Source: Flammula alnicola (Eukaryota; Basidiomycota; Agaricomycetes; Agaricales; Strophariaceae). Taken from it: DNA of 64,000 nucleotides. The notes beneath the pieces were generated by a model, which saw only the letters and a list, made by a program, of their open reading frames with translations, made no database searches and was not told the origin of the DNA. The stretch is taken from assembly GCA_015499995.1 (NCBI GenBank), contig JADNRV010000131.1:62001-126000 (forward strand). Direction: 5' to 3'. Both the position numbers and the translations under genes were made by a program. The first letter of the stretch is position 1. The number at the start of each line of letters is the position of its first letter. This document shows, in pieces, positions 34,457-45,835 of the stretch.

Positions 34457-35751
34457 AGGATGGAATTATCCATATCATCTTGGCTATAGTTAAGAGCTCT
34501 ATTAATATGCTGTAAGTCACAATAATTAACGTCTCTCTCTTATATAATATTCCCTCCGCTCGTGGGCACTGCGCATCAGCCTATCACATCAAGTCGCCTG
34601 TCTGTTATCGTACCATCTATTTGACATGATCGATCGTGTGAGAGCTGGGAAGAAATAGGCTGTTTATCTACGGGAGAGCCGAGCACCATCCTTTGTTGTC
34701 GGAGAAGGCTGTGCCCGTCCTTCGTTGGTTGTGTCAGGCACCAAATGGGAGTATTGCATACATAAATAAGAATCATGGTAGGTCGTTGTCGATTGGATAC
34801 CAATTATGGCAGGCGTCATGAAAAACCGTCTGGACGGCTCTGCCAGTTATTTCTGTTGTTCTCCGTTGACAAACCATAGAAGAAAGAAGCTGATGGGGAC
34901 CCCAACGTGTGGTGGAGAGCTAACTTTGAGGTCATGAGTCCAGACGCTTTTGTAGTCCTTTGTTTATGGCTTATTCACTTCGACGCCAAAAATACCCAGA
35001 GTGAACAGCTATCTGCTGATATTGACCCTCTTCGTGTATGCAAATAGGGTCGATTGGCAGTGGTGAAAGGAGATACTATCATAGATATCGCATGCTTAGC
35101 ACTCAGTGACAAACGGTTGTTCGGAGGTTCATCTCCGGCTCTTCCAGAAAAATCATCGGAGAGTAGAACCGTAACCCAATGATTGGGATTGAGATTTCAG
35201 GGATCCCTCTGGATGTATGAACGTCTTAATATAGCTACGCGCGCGCATTCTTACTCGTGCGGCTAAGTGCAGGACCAGGTAGGCTCGTGAATGGGAACTT
35301 TGTTATGATTCATACACCGATGATTTAGGTTCTATTCAGGATGGGTAAATACTTCGCGCATTTTCTATTTCACCAAGTTTGAAACCCGAATGCTTTTAAT
35401 GGTCAGAATAGTCGTAATTATTGGAGTAATTTTACTCATTGAGATTCCTAAGTATCGGGCCCGACGTCACATGTCTTCAGGGAATTTCATGGTACCATCT
35501 GGTTCTGCAGTTTATCAGGACGTCCGCCGCGACAAGTTCACGCCCCTGTGAATTTAGATAAGGCGGCCCGCCGCAGCCTGCCGCGGAGCCGCGACACGTG
35601 ACTATAATAAATATCTTTGTTTGGTCTCCAGGCGATGGAACAAATTCGGACACAGCCACATCTCCCAGTCTTCATCTCGAACCTCTTTGTCATCGTCCTT
35701 GCGTTGCACTCTACTCCCTTCTACTGCTGTATATTCCATAACCTCGTCAAA
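34457..35751. other. Intergenic; promoter region of the KIN17 homologue at its right end
   Basis: No gene recognised in 34.5-35.5 kb. A GC-rich block at 35560-35600 contains interleaved GCCGC/GCGGC repeats and leads into the E-box/TATA pair listed next. Confidence 0.4.
35595..35613 (+). promoter_or_regulatory. E-box followed by TATA-like box upstream of KIN17
   Basis: A CACGTG palindrome at 35595-35600 is followed two bases later by TATAATAAATA (35603-35613). The pair lies about 140-150 bp before the KIN17 start codon, a plausible core-promoter position. Binding is not proven. Confidence 0.4.
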
Positions 35752-36807
35752 ATGCCGCGTGCTGAAGGTAATATACTATATCGGCATCAAAAACCTACTA
35801 AAACATTCTTATGACAGTCGGAACTCCCAAGTTCGTGGCGAACAAGATGAAATCCAAGGGTCTGCAGCGCCTGCGGTGGTATTGCAAGTTTGTGAGAAAC
35901 AATGCCGAGACGAGAACGGATTCAAGTGCCATGCTGCCTCCGAGTCGCATCTGCGGCAAATGTTAGTGGTTGGGGAACATGCAGGGAGTCATATTGCCGG
36001 CTTTTCGCAGCAGTTTCAATCTGAATTCGTCTCTTGCTTTCAAGAAGGTCCGTTTCTTCCCCTTTCATTCTACGACAAATGCCTCATGTTGGTTTTCTTA
36101 GATTTGGAACGAAACGTGTTCGAGCCAACCAAGTATATCAGGAGTACATCGCCGACAAGAACCATCTCCACATGAACTCCACTCGCTGGGTACCTTGTCG
36201 GAGTTCGTAAAGCATCTGGACGATCGGGGATTGCCAGAGTGGATGAGACGGAGAAAGGCTGGTTTATCGCGTGGATCGACAGCAGCCCGAAGGCTCTTGA
36301 GAAAGCGGTGCGTCTCGCTCATTACCTCATTCAACCCAATCGTTAATCTTGAATACCTCTCTATAGGAAGCAGCACAGAAGAAGGACCGGGCAGCAATTT
36401 CTGATGAACAGCGGGAGCGACAGCTTATGCGGAGCAAATTGAGCGAGCAGCAGCGGAGACCGGCAATGAAGCAGGGCCGTCGACACCTCCGATGTTGAGG
36501 AGGGATTGAAGCGTGACGAGAACGCAGAGAAAGTGGTTTTGTCTCTCTCGGCGAAGCCTATAGCCACAGCTGCGGCACCGACTGCCTTAAGATGAACCCA
36601 TTGAAAGCCGCTGTGAATCCTCTCAAAGCAAATCCTCTCAAACGGCCAAATGTGTTCAAATCGGCCCCATCAGCAGCTTCTTCCGAGGGCGGAGACAAAG
36701 CGGGGAATGAGAAAAAGCGACCGGCTCCGATGACTGCTGCAGAGAAACTCATAATTGAAGAACAGGAGCGGAAGCGGAGACGAATGGACAGGGACAATAT
36801 GGCTTGA
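35752..36807 (+). CDS. KIN17-like zinc-finger DNA/RNA-binding protein (frame broken in this sequence)
   Basis: The ATG at 35752 opens MPRAE; after an intron the frame reads VGTPKFVANKMKSKGLQRL and RWYC. The pieces that follow match the KIN17 family in order: CEKQCRDENGFKCHAASESH (zinc finger), FGTKRVRANQVYQEYI, NHLHMNSTRW, LSEFVKHL, RVDETEKGWFIAWIDSSPKA, a Lys/Glu-rich coiled region and KKRPAPMTAAEKLIIEEQER near the stop (36805-36807). Family knowledge: KIN17 (yeast Rts2) is a nuclear protein in pre-mRNA processing and DNA damage response. These pieces lie in changing frames. Seven sites each lack one base of a short run: near 35888, 36035, 36191, 36234, 36430, 36492 and 36585. Conservation of the residues is otherwise strong, so consensus errors are likelier than a dead gene. 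Confidence 0.85.
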
Positions 36808-36963
36808 AGTTCTTTTTGCCCTCGTGTATGTTTTCATATTGTAACGATCAAATCCATAATCTTTTTCTTATGATTTACATAAAGTTTCTCGGAGATCTGG
36901 GGGAATATCCGCTTCGCCCACCGTAACGCCTCACTGCCAGGATATATAAGAGAGTTCAACATA
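36808..36963. other. Short convergent spacer
   Basis: Only 156 bp separate the KIN17 stop from the stop of the viperin-like gene on the other strand, so the 3' UTRs probably overlap. Confidence 0.5.
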
Positions 36964-38101
36964 TTACCATGAGATTTCTTGCTCTTTCGATCTTTCCCAC
37001 TCAAATATACCACCTCTCTCTACGAACGCCTCTGTCTCCCACCCTGCGTTTTAATGCAGCATCTACGCCAACTCAGGAGAGTCCTTCCGGGATCTTGCCT
37101 CCTTGCATTCAAGAACCTAGACGGAGTTTTTAGCTTGATCAATGATCCTTATCATCGAAAACACCAACCTCATATATCGTCGAGGAGGAGATAGGAATTT
37201 TCCATGGCGTCGTTATCTTATGGGACGAGGAGGGCTGCGATTCATGGCGTTTTAAAAGGATTGGAATTCGTCTTGGTTATGATCATCTTGTTGCGTCTCG
37301 CAGGCCTCTGGGCCACGTTTTCACCTTCGAGCAGCAATACTTGGAAGACCTGGGAAGAGATATCAGCGTCTGGGAGTCCTTTGATGGGGTAGCCATCATA
37401 TCATACCTTCCATCTAACGGTGCGATCTCTGCAATATTCTCGTTCATGTCTTCCTCCCAGTTGTACCGTGACACGACAGAATTGATCTTGAGCATAATAC
37501 CCGGTCTTTACACCAGCCGCGACCTGGAACACCTTGCGCGTGTGTACCCTTTGCCTTTTTGTCCTTCCGATCTTCAAGTTCGTTTCGTCGTCGAACGAGT
37601 CGCATGACACACCCATGATGTCCAAGTACTTCCCATACTCGTCCAACCACTTCTCAGTGACCTTCGACCCATTGCATGTGATGCCCGTCGACTCGAGCTC
37701 CAAATCGACCTTCGCGAACTTGATGATCTCTCCGAGAAATTTGGGCTCGAGGAAGGGCTCCCGCCGGAGATGTTGAGTTTCTTCATCCCCTTATCGGCGA
37801 GCATCCGAAGCCCGCGTTTGGCTTCGTCGATGGGTAGTATGTATGAAGTGAGCGAGGTGTGGAAGCACATCTTGCACTCATAGTTGCACACGCGGTGAGG
37901 GAAGTAGTTTACGGAGAGGGGTATGATACGCCCTGTTTTGGGGTCGTTCAAGATGGATATGGCGCGTGGTTGGATGGATGGCGGGTGCTTGGGGCTGCTC
38001 AACTGGGGGTTAGATTGGGAATCCTGGCTAGGAGGCTGCGTGTTCGTCCTCCTCTTACGTTCTTTCTTCAAGTTTTGATTAAATGAAATAGTGCTTTGCA
38101 A
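36964..38101 (-). CDS. Viperin-like radical-SAM protein (frame broken in this sequence)
   Basis: Read on the minus strand, after a Gln/Pro/Ser-rich N-terminus come LSVNYFPHRVCNYECKMCFH with the radical-SAM CX3CX2C motif (near 37880-37860), LPIDEAKRGLRMLADKGMKK, and NISGG (37765). Further pieces in shifting frames match viperin in order: CNGSKVTEKWLDEYGKYLDI, GVSCDSFDDETNLKIGR, INSVVSRYNWEEDMNENIA, RWK then VFQVLLLEGEN after an intron, MENSYLLLDEYM-like, VGVDAALK and a C-terminal tryptophan (EISW-stop, 36966-36964). Family knowledge: viperin converts CTP to the chain terminator ddhCTP, and the terminal Trp region recruits the iron-sulphur assembly machinery. At least nine single-base losses in short runs are needed to join the frames; the GGE motif is split by one at about 37759. 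No clear ATG for the N-terminus was found. Confidence 0.8.
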
Positions 38102-41100
38102 TTACTACACTTGGCTAATGTCGGTAGCAACCAGCTTCTCTTCCGAGTCTCTTCTTTATGAGCGCTCTTGTACTCGTGTGGAAGGGCTGTTCCCTTTATA
38201 CGATATACAAAGGAGGTGGCTTCAGACCTCACGACGCCCCATAAGTAATTTTTCTGTGTCGGTCGTGACCATCAAATTACTCGGCGCGCCAGCGTCGGCC
38301 GGTTCGGGATTGTCCGTTCCCGCTCTATGGTCAAATTGGGTCAAGGTTCATTTTTAAAAATATGATTCTTTGCTCTCAACAGAATTGAATCTGAATTGCC
38401 GTTTAGTGCTGGAGCGCAACGGCCTTCCGAAATGTCGTCTTTGGAAATATCCTGTCCAGATTTCAGAGGTACTTACGCATTAATGTTCTGCCTGGAAAGT
38501 TCAATCCATAAGGTTGGAAAGTCTATATATAACATGAGGACATTTCAATTTATCGATGGGTAATGAAATTGTTTAGAATGTCTATAATTATCAACGAAAC
38601 CAGCGATTGGGGAAAAGCAGAAATGGACCTTTCCAGGTTCCAAATTCCAGGTTCCAATAATGAGTTGGCCTCGGACGTCCGAAGCTTGATAGAATCAATT
38701 TGAGGCATATGGGTATGGCGAATGAAACCATTATCCAGGAACTGCACAAGAAGAGACGTTCGTCTATGCAGCATAGCGCAATAGTGAGCTGAGTTCTTGT
38801 GGGTTCTTGGAAGGATCAGACCAATCTGAGATGCGGGCATGAGGCCATTGACATGAGGATCGCAACTCTTTTCCTCTGGTTCTGCGTCATCGTGGTGTGG
38901 TCGCATGTAGCGCATGCAAGGTGAGAAATGAAGTGTGAGCGACCGGTGTTGTACGTTGACGCCGTTGAATGCACTAAATTCTTGAGGGCCAGTCTGAGCT
39001 GTGAAAGGCATTCTCTATAAACGTTCGTGTCTCAGAGAAAGGCTTCTGCACACCTTCTGGGACCCTGTCCGCCTGGTATGTGTTTTGAAGAGAATCCAGA
39101 CTCCAAGGTAGATGCTTTACAGCAGTCTTGGTTCTTCGTCTGGAACCAGACCAATATGGGAGGCGCTACGTAGTGCGTAGCTAATATCTTGGAAATCCGA
39201 CCGAGCGAGGAAGAACCATAGGAGGTTGAAACATGGATCTAGGGTGCGACAGAATTTCTTCACCGCCCTTCTACGAAGCATTTGGGTATTAGAAGAAAGA
39301 CACAGAGACAAGAAACAGGCTGTGTTCTCCAGAATGTGTCGCTGAATAGGGCGCGGCCTCTTTTTGAAGTCCACGTAATAATCGAAATCGCGATCTAGGA
39401 GATGATAGGACCTCAGACATGAAAATTAGTGTGCGCCTAGAATATGTTTAAATCTTCCACGTCACAACCTGCGCGATCGAGGAGATGCGTCAGTCGATGT
39501 CGATGTCGATGTCGATGTCGATGCCCACAAGACGTATCATAGAAATACCTAGAATTACGAATTACGATATCAATATGATATCGATCTAAAATGTCGATTG
39601 GCCAATGAATGCTCTTCAGAGGGTCTTCTCCTGATAAATCTTGTGGATCGGGGAGAAGTAGACTGCGACCGACTGAAAAGAAACATTAGAAGACAAGTGA
39701 TAGCTATCTGAAGCACTCACTTCGTCTTGTTTCGTTGGAAGTTAAAATTTGTGTAGATGATTATTGGTGGCGTGCATTCTGGGCGAGACCGCCTGCGGTT
39801 TGTTGGATTGGTGACTACTTACTTGGAAGAAGCGGAGCCGGAATGCAAGTGGAGTTTGCGTTTCCTGATATGTTACAGTCTGATACGGCCGGGGCTCAGG
39901 GAAAGAATGGCGGAAATGGAATATCAAGACGACGAGCGCTGAAGCTTGAAGGCTGAAGATGGCATAATTAGAATGGACCCCTGTTCAATTGAGTGTCTTC
40001 AGCTTGTGATATGGAAGGCAGAGTATGACATGTTCAGAAGGCTTCTCCGATACAGCTGGGCTTGGTCAATTCGAGTCTCGAACTCCGAGCCGTTTGTTTT
40101 CTACTCTCCTTCAATAAAAATAAACAAATGTTAAACACTCTCGGCACCACTCGGCACTCGGCGCTAAAATAGATGTAGCAGTGTACGCCTTGGCTTGTTC
40201 CATTCTCAGGCTTCAGCTAATCTGAGACATTTTTTGGGGGGAGGACACGACCATCTTGTGCCCGAGGCTGAAATACCGCCTCTCGCTTTCCACTCCTACA
40301 GTAAGTTCCTTGAATACGCACTGCCAAGATAGAAAAACGGTGTCGTTCTTTGATCACTTTATAATTATTATCCATAGGAACTATCGATCGTGCACGCATA
40401 AGTCTCGCAAATTTCTGGCCAATCGTGAAGAAATGCAAATGCCCGACTACCTCGGCTGGAAAAATGCACGTTTTCCAATCGACCGCACTGCCATTGACTC
40501 ACACGAGAAGAATGGATTTGAGTGGGAATCAGTCCTCGATGATGCCAAAAATACTTGGGCGCTATTTAGCGCCTTGCTAGTCCTTTGCGGTGGGCAGATC
40601 AGTAAGGTCGGTAAGGAAAACGTCCACTGGTGTTTAAAAATAACACACTACGCAGGAGTGCTGGAATTGCTCTTTCGACTGTGCAATTGTTTCACTGCGC
40701 GATTGGCGGCATGAACTTTGTTCGTGCTGCCCTGTGATGCCCCATGCATATGCCGCTTTGCAATTTCTGTGCACCCGAAGATATGCCGTCTGGACTCTAG
40801 ACTTGCGGCCTGGGACCCCATGCATCATGCTACCATTGACAACAAAGCGTTTGCAGGCTGCCATTTGCACCACCAACTTCGCTAGCCTTCGATGCGGCGA
40901 CGACAGCCCTAATAGTATCAGCCGGAATGATCCTCATTGAGTTAGGTGCGGTCCGGTGTTAATGCCGCGTTTTGTGAAGGTAAAATGGCTTGCGTCTGCA
41001 TCTCATCGTCGAAGAAAAACGCGCTGGCATCCTCTGCGGTGGCCAGCAACCGAAAACTTGCCAGCACAAATGATGATTTGCGCGGTAGTTGGTGGAAGTG

Positions 41101-41212
41101 GATGTTATAAATTCCTAATGGGGATGGAATCGTAGCCCTTAACTTTCGAAAGGGCTCGAGCGTGCCAATGACGGTAGACTCGATTATGTACCTTGGTCCA
41201 CCAACAGTGACC
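38102..41212. other. Gene-poor region, unassigned open frames
   Basis: The longest frames are 38550-39011 (minus, 153 codons), 39117-39374 (minus, 85 codons) and 40256-40714 (plus, 152 codons). None shows a known motif. The two minus frames share a short resemblance (ASQIGLILP and ASHIGLVPD), suggesting a small local duplication. A hexanucleotide microsatellite is listed separately. Confidence 0.3.
39493..39522 (+). repeat. Microsatellite (GTCGAT)5
   Basis: Five uninterrupted copies of GTCGAT run from 39493 to 39522. It is in non-coding sequence and probably length-polymorphic. Confidence 0.9.
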
Positions 41213-44200
41213 ATGTCCCACTACAAGTCACTATCAGTCAAGGACGAACATGAGCTCTCGTCCTCGCCGAATCTCTCTCAGGGCGATCTCAACGACCCTT
41301 GGAATGAAGAACTCATTAACATGGTAAGCGCGAGGCGATCTCGACCACAACACGCGTTTTTCGCAATTCTACTTCGTTTAATTGAATATCCTGACCTTTT
41401 TCTCTGAATTCATGCAGTACCGAGGCGAACAACCTATTTCCAGCCACTCGCCCTTAAAACCATCCAACCTACCCTCCCGATCTGTGTCCAGGAGAATCGT
41501 ACAGAACAAAAAAAGAAGAAGAAGATTGGTATGGATTGGGGTGGGCGTATTGGCCATTGTGGCCACTGGTGTCGCAGTGGCTCTTGGGATAACACTGAGC
41601 AAGAAGGGTTCTTCATCTTCGGGTTCGTCCAGTGGGAGTGGTAGCGGGAGCGGAGGCGGGGGAGGTGGAGGTGGAGGTGGTTCGACCGCCAGTGGAACGA
41701 GCGGGAAAACTGGGAGCACTGTGAAGTTGGAAGATGGAACGACTTTCGTATACACAAATGACTTTGGCGGTGATTGGGCTATGGACCCAAAGCTTCCATT
41801 TGCCGCAGCGGACAAGCTCAAAGTTGGAGTCCACGAATCGGGAGTGAGCAATGGGTCTGGGGTCAGGACGTTGTCCGAGGCGTTAACCTTGGGTATGTCT
41901 TCATTGCTTGTGATATGGACCTGGAATGCTGAATATATGCGCACATTAGTGGATGGTTAGGTAAATTTTGGAAGCTACATACTCACTCTTCGACTGAAAT
42001 TTTCGATTAGTCACTGAACCGTTTATATGTCCCGCTTTGTACGAGGCATATATCAACAAATCAAATATCGCCGTCGTCGATGAATGGACTCTATCTCAAG
42101 CTATGGGTGCCGACCTCGCCACAAAGATGGAGGAACATTACAAGTCCTTCATCGTAAGTTGCGTCTTCTTGTGTGCTAGATCTCTTTCTAATAATTTGTC
42201 CAGACCGAGAAGGATTTCGCTGATGTTGCCGGTGAGTTCAAACCTTCGACTCTTCTGCCGTATACCTGACAGCAGAGAACAGCTGCTGGTCTGAACTGGG
42301 TTCGGATTCCAATTGGATTCTGGGCGATTGAAACCATCAATGATGAACCTTTCTTGGTCGGAACTTCGTGGGCGTACTTCCTCAAAGCGTGAGTTACCCC
42401 GTGTCTACTTTACGTCGCCTTCAACGGCGAACGTACTCCGTCGCTCACCTCATCTTCTTCGGCAGTATCCAGTGGGCAAGGAAATATGGCATCCGTATTT
42501 ATCTTGATTTACACGCCCTTCCTGGAAGTCAAAATGGCTGGGTGAGCTTGTTGGACTTTAAGCATTTCCTGCTTGGCTATCGTCTTCTTACCTCTTCTGT
42601 GCAGAATCATTCAGGAAAGAGTGCGCGCATTTTCCTTCGCTTTCATTGAAACTTCGTGGACTGACGAGGGGCCGTGTCTTGGTGTCTTTCTCCCTCCTTC
42701 GACTTCTTCGCCGATCAAGGTGGTCCAGTAAATTTGTGAGTGCTTCTCGACGCCACATTCGTCCCAGCATCAGTCAGTGTACGTATATGCGCCACTAATT
42801 GACTCTTCCGCTTCCCCTTTTCGCTCCTTCCTCTCTCGCGCTCCTGAAATATAGCATGAACGGAGTTATGGGCATCGCCAACGCCCAACGTACTCTCACG
42901 TATCTTCGGATTATCACAGAATTTGTCAGCCAGCCCCAGTACCGGGATGTTGTCGGGGTGTAAGTCATCTCAGTTTCCACCATCTCCACAAATATACGCG
43001 ATACGTTCCACTCCGACGCTCGCACCCTGTGGCATCATGCTAATTATTGCTATCTTAGTATCGGAATCGTTAACGAGATCCTATGGGGCACAATTGGAAA
43101 AGATTCAGTTCAAAGTTTCTACCTCGCTGCCTATGAAGCTATCAGAACGTCTACGTATGTATCATCGTTGTCATTCTGTCCTCACTTGTCCTGCTTCCAT
43201 TTTATCATCGCTACATTATAAATTCCTCTCCGCGACGCTCCTTGCGTTATGTTTGAACGCAGATGATGTGCTGACTTCTCACGTCTGTCTTTTTCTGACT
43301 CACAGAGGCGTTGGATCTGGGCCTTACATCGCCATCCACGAGGGTTTCCAAGGGGTACGTACGTCCTTCTTCGGTTTTTCTCGCAATGGCATTTCTGATG
43401 CTACAACCCCTATTTCTTCTCTGTAGCCCGCTATTTGGGAAGGGTATGTGTCCTCCTTTGGCTTGGGATACCTCCCTACTTGTATATTTTCCAATGTTAG
43501 CGAGAAACTGAAATTCTCTCCGTTGTTCAGGTTCTTAGCTGGAGCCGATAGATTAGCTCTTGACCAACATCCGGTGAGTGTGCTGTCGGCCTCTTTACGA
43601 TACGGAGAACAGCGGACTTGACTGAATGCCTATATTTTTACCTATCGCGATGTAGTACTTGGCGTTCATGGGCGACACGTCTCCGTATGTCTACCTCGTG
43701 CCTCTGTAATTGGTGATATTCAAGCTGACGTTTTGTCTCGATAGGATTGATCAAATCGCCGCCAAACCATGGTATGTATCCCGCTCAGTCTGCTGATGTG
43801 ATAAATTGATGTCGCAAACTTTCCGTTTGGGGATCCATGTCGAGCTTCTCTAACTTCTATTTCTCAGTGGCTGGGCGATCGCGACAAATCGTTCCCAAAG
43901 CGTATTCGGAGTGACACTCGGTGGAGAGTTCTCAGCTGCAATCAACAACTGTGGTCTCTGGTTTGTACTCATTGCTTTTCCCCGGATCTGTGGGGATATT
44001 ATTTGCATTGTCCCAGCATCTGACCAAGACTGTATCTTTCTCTCCCTGTTCTCCCACAGGCTAAATGGAATTGGTTCCACTCCTAGTTCTCCGGACTGCA
44101 GTACTTGGGACAACTGGAGCGTGAGTGTCTTGCTACCTTTTCCAGTATATAAGACCTTCCCCAATCTGACCGATCTTCGCCGCTGTTAACCTGGAATACT

Positions 44201-45048
44201 TTTACTGACTGGATGATATTGTTAGGCATACTCATCTGACACGGTTGCGGGCTTGAAGAATGTCGCTCTCGCATCCATGGATGCTCTCCAAAATTTCTTT
44301 TTCTGGACATGGAAAATCGGCAATTCCACCCAGCTTGGAACATCCTCCAGTCCCATGTGGCATTACCAGCTTGGCTTACAGCAAGGATGGATTCCAAAGG
44401 TAATATTCCGGAAATCCCGTTCGAAATCCCGATATTCATATCATTCTCCATAGATCCACGAGAAGCATTGGGCACTGTGCCCAAGTTTGAGTTCGAGTCA
44501 GGTATTCGATGGAAACTATCCTTCATCAGCCACCGGAGGAGTGAGTATTCCTCAATATTTCTCACTGCCGCTAATATCACCGCTTGCGCTGACATCCTGA
44601 TCCGACGTTTTTTTCTTATTTTCTCAGGTTGGCGCAGGAACGATCGATCCTGCGCAAAGCACGTCGCACAGTTTCCCTCCTGCCACCATTTCGCCTCCTT
44701 TTCAGGAACACAGATTGCCTTGCTGCCGACGTACACGCCCACGGCACCCTGAAGACTTTGTTCGCGCCCACATTCACAGCAGCGCCCCTGCTGTCGTTGG
44801 CACGGGTTGGAACAATGCTGCAGATAATCAACCCGCTTATGTGTACGTCTGGCTTCTTTCTTGCGCGAGGTTTGCGACACTTACGAGATGGCTTGATGAT
44901 ACGTGTCTAGACCCATCTCCGGCTGCTCATATCCAAAGTAAGTTTCATTCGAATGTTTCCTCTTATTAGATATTGATGCTTCTCTTGTTCTAGTCCGTGG
45001 GATGCAGTAACCGTGCCTCTTCCGGCTACCACCTGCTCAGGTCATTGA
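41213..45048 (+). CDS. Glucan 1,3-beta-glucosidase, type II membrane protein (GH5, exgD-like)
   Basis: The start used is ATG 41213 (MSHYKSLSVKDEHELSSSP); an in-frame ATG at 41168 is possible. A cytosolic Arg/Lys stretch is followed by one transmembrane helix (VWIGVGVLAIVATGVAVALG, about 41530-41590), a Ser/Gly linker with ten consecutive glycines, and the GH5 barrel: VNLGGWL, VTEPFICPALYE, GLNWVRIPIGFW, IYLDLHALPGSQNGW, GIVNEILWG (acid/base Glu), LDQHPYLAF and LGGEFSAAINNC (nucleophile Glu). About 17 introns. Family knowledge: such membrane-anchored exoglucanases trim beta-1,3-glucan for wall remodelling. Six single-base losses in runs (near 41815, 44471, 44485, 44706, 44744, 44786) break the frame though the residues are conserved. 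The C-terminus ends after PWDAVTVPLPATTCSGH at 45046-45048. Confidence 0.9.
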
Positions 45049-45639
45049 TCACGAGTTCATAGGCGCCCTACCCTATAAGCAGAGCGCTTCTCGCCTCGGA
45101 CTCTCTAATATGTTTATATTTCTTCATACAGGACTTTCTTCTAATTTGTGACTCTATATTGGCTTGACATGACTTCCCGCAGATTGTACTGCATATATGT
45201 ATACGACGATTGGACTATTTTCCTTGGCTATTCTCGACTTCTCAGATATTTTAGATGTGTTGCCGGCTCGGACCTTCGTTACACAGACATTTAGCTACCG
45301 CTACCACGTCAGACTACGTCCACAAATACGTATACATCGTCCGCTAGCTAGTACGACAGCATAGGGGCTCAGCGATACGGCATGTGTGAGAGAAGAATAG
45401 ATGTCGCTCTCTCTTGTTGCATACTCACATGTCATTTTTAGTTTTCTGATAAAAAGCGTCACATGGCATGTTTGACTTTGGGTTGTATGTTTTTTCATCA
45501 GTGTTTGCGTTGCCGACATACTAAACATCGTGTCCGCTTAGCTACCGGCTTCACTGTACTTTGACAGCAGAGTCTACCCACGAGATTTCCAGAAGTACAG
45601 ATTGTCAAGGTCCTACCGCAGCGAGTAGTATGTAAAAGA
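45049..45639. other. Intergenic, nothing recognised
   Basis: This is the 3' flank of the glucosidase gene and sequence leading into an ABC transporter relic. No gene, repeat or RNA is apparent. Confidence 0.4.
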
Positions 45640-45835
45640 CGTCGCCGAGTTTCCTTCCGCCATGGAATAGAGAACAGATTGTCACCACCGTCATCTACCA
45701 GTGCCTTGAGCATGCCTCCCTCCCTTTGGAGGAGGGCAATGGGAGTATCAAATTCAGCCTAGCGAATTGATGAGCAAAAAAAAAAAGTATACAATCATCG
45801 CTTACGACCCGACCAGTATCAAGGACCATCTGCGC
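45640..45835 (-). pseudogene. Relic of an ABCC transporter C-terminus
   Basis: On the minus strand the sequence reads MVLDTGRV, then an intron at the same position as in the intact ABCC gene (GTAAGCGA..., containing an 11-base T run), then AEFDTPIALLQREGGMLKAL and VDDGGDN before the frame becomes meaningless. This matches the last exons of the ABCC gene at 3100-3300 (MVLDEGRI ... AEFDTPKSLLQRDDSMFKAL). No other ABC domain is found around it, so it is a truncated leftover. The preserved intron means it arose by DNA duplication rather than retroposition. Confidence 0.8.

Noticed and set aside
35621..36175. A long plus-strand frame over the KIN17 start
   Set aside because: It begins well before the KIN17 ATG in non-coding sequence and is only one of the successive KIN17 frames; not a separate gene.
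35752..36807. Programmed frameshifting or insertional RNA editing of KIN17
   Set aside because: Seven events in one nuclear gene, all single-base gaps in homopolymers, are better explained by sequence errors; no slippery-site consensus or editing motif is visible.
39493..39522. CRISPR-like or centromeric repeat
   Set aside because: It is a simple hexanucleotide microsatellite without spacers or larger array.
44083..44880. A 265-codon minus-strand frame inside the glucanase gene
   Set aside because: It is antisense to conserved GH5 exons and contains no recognisable domain; a chance open frame.
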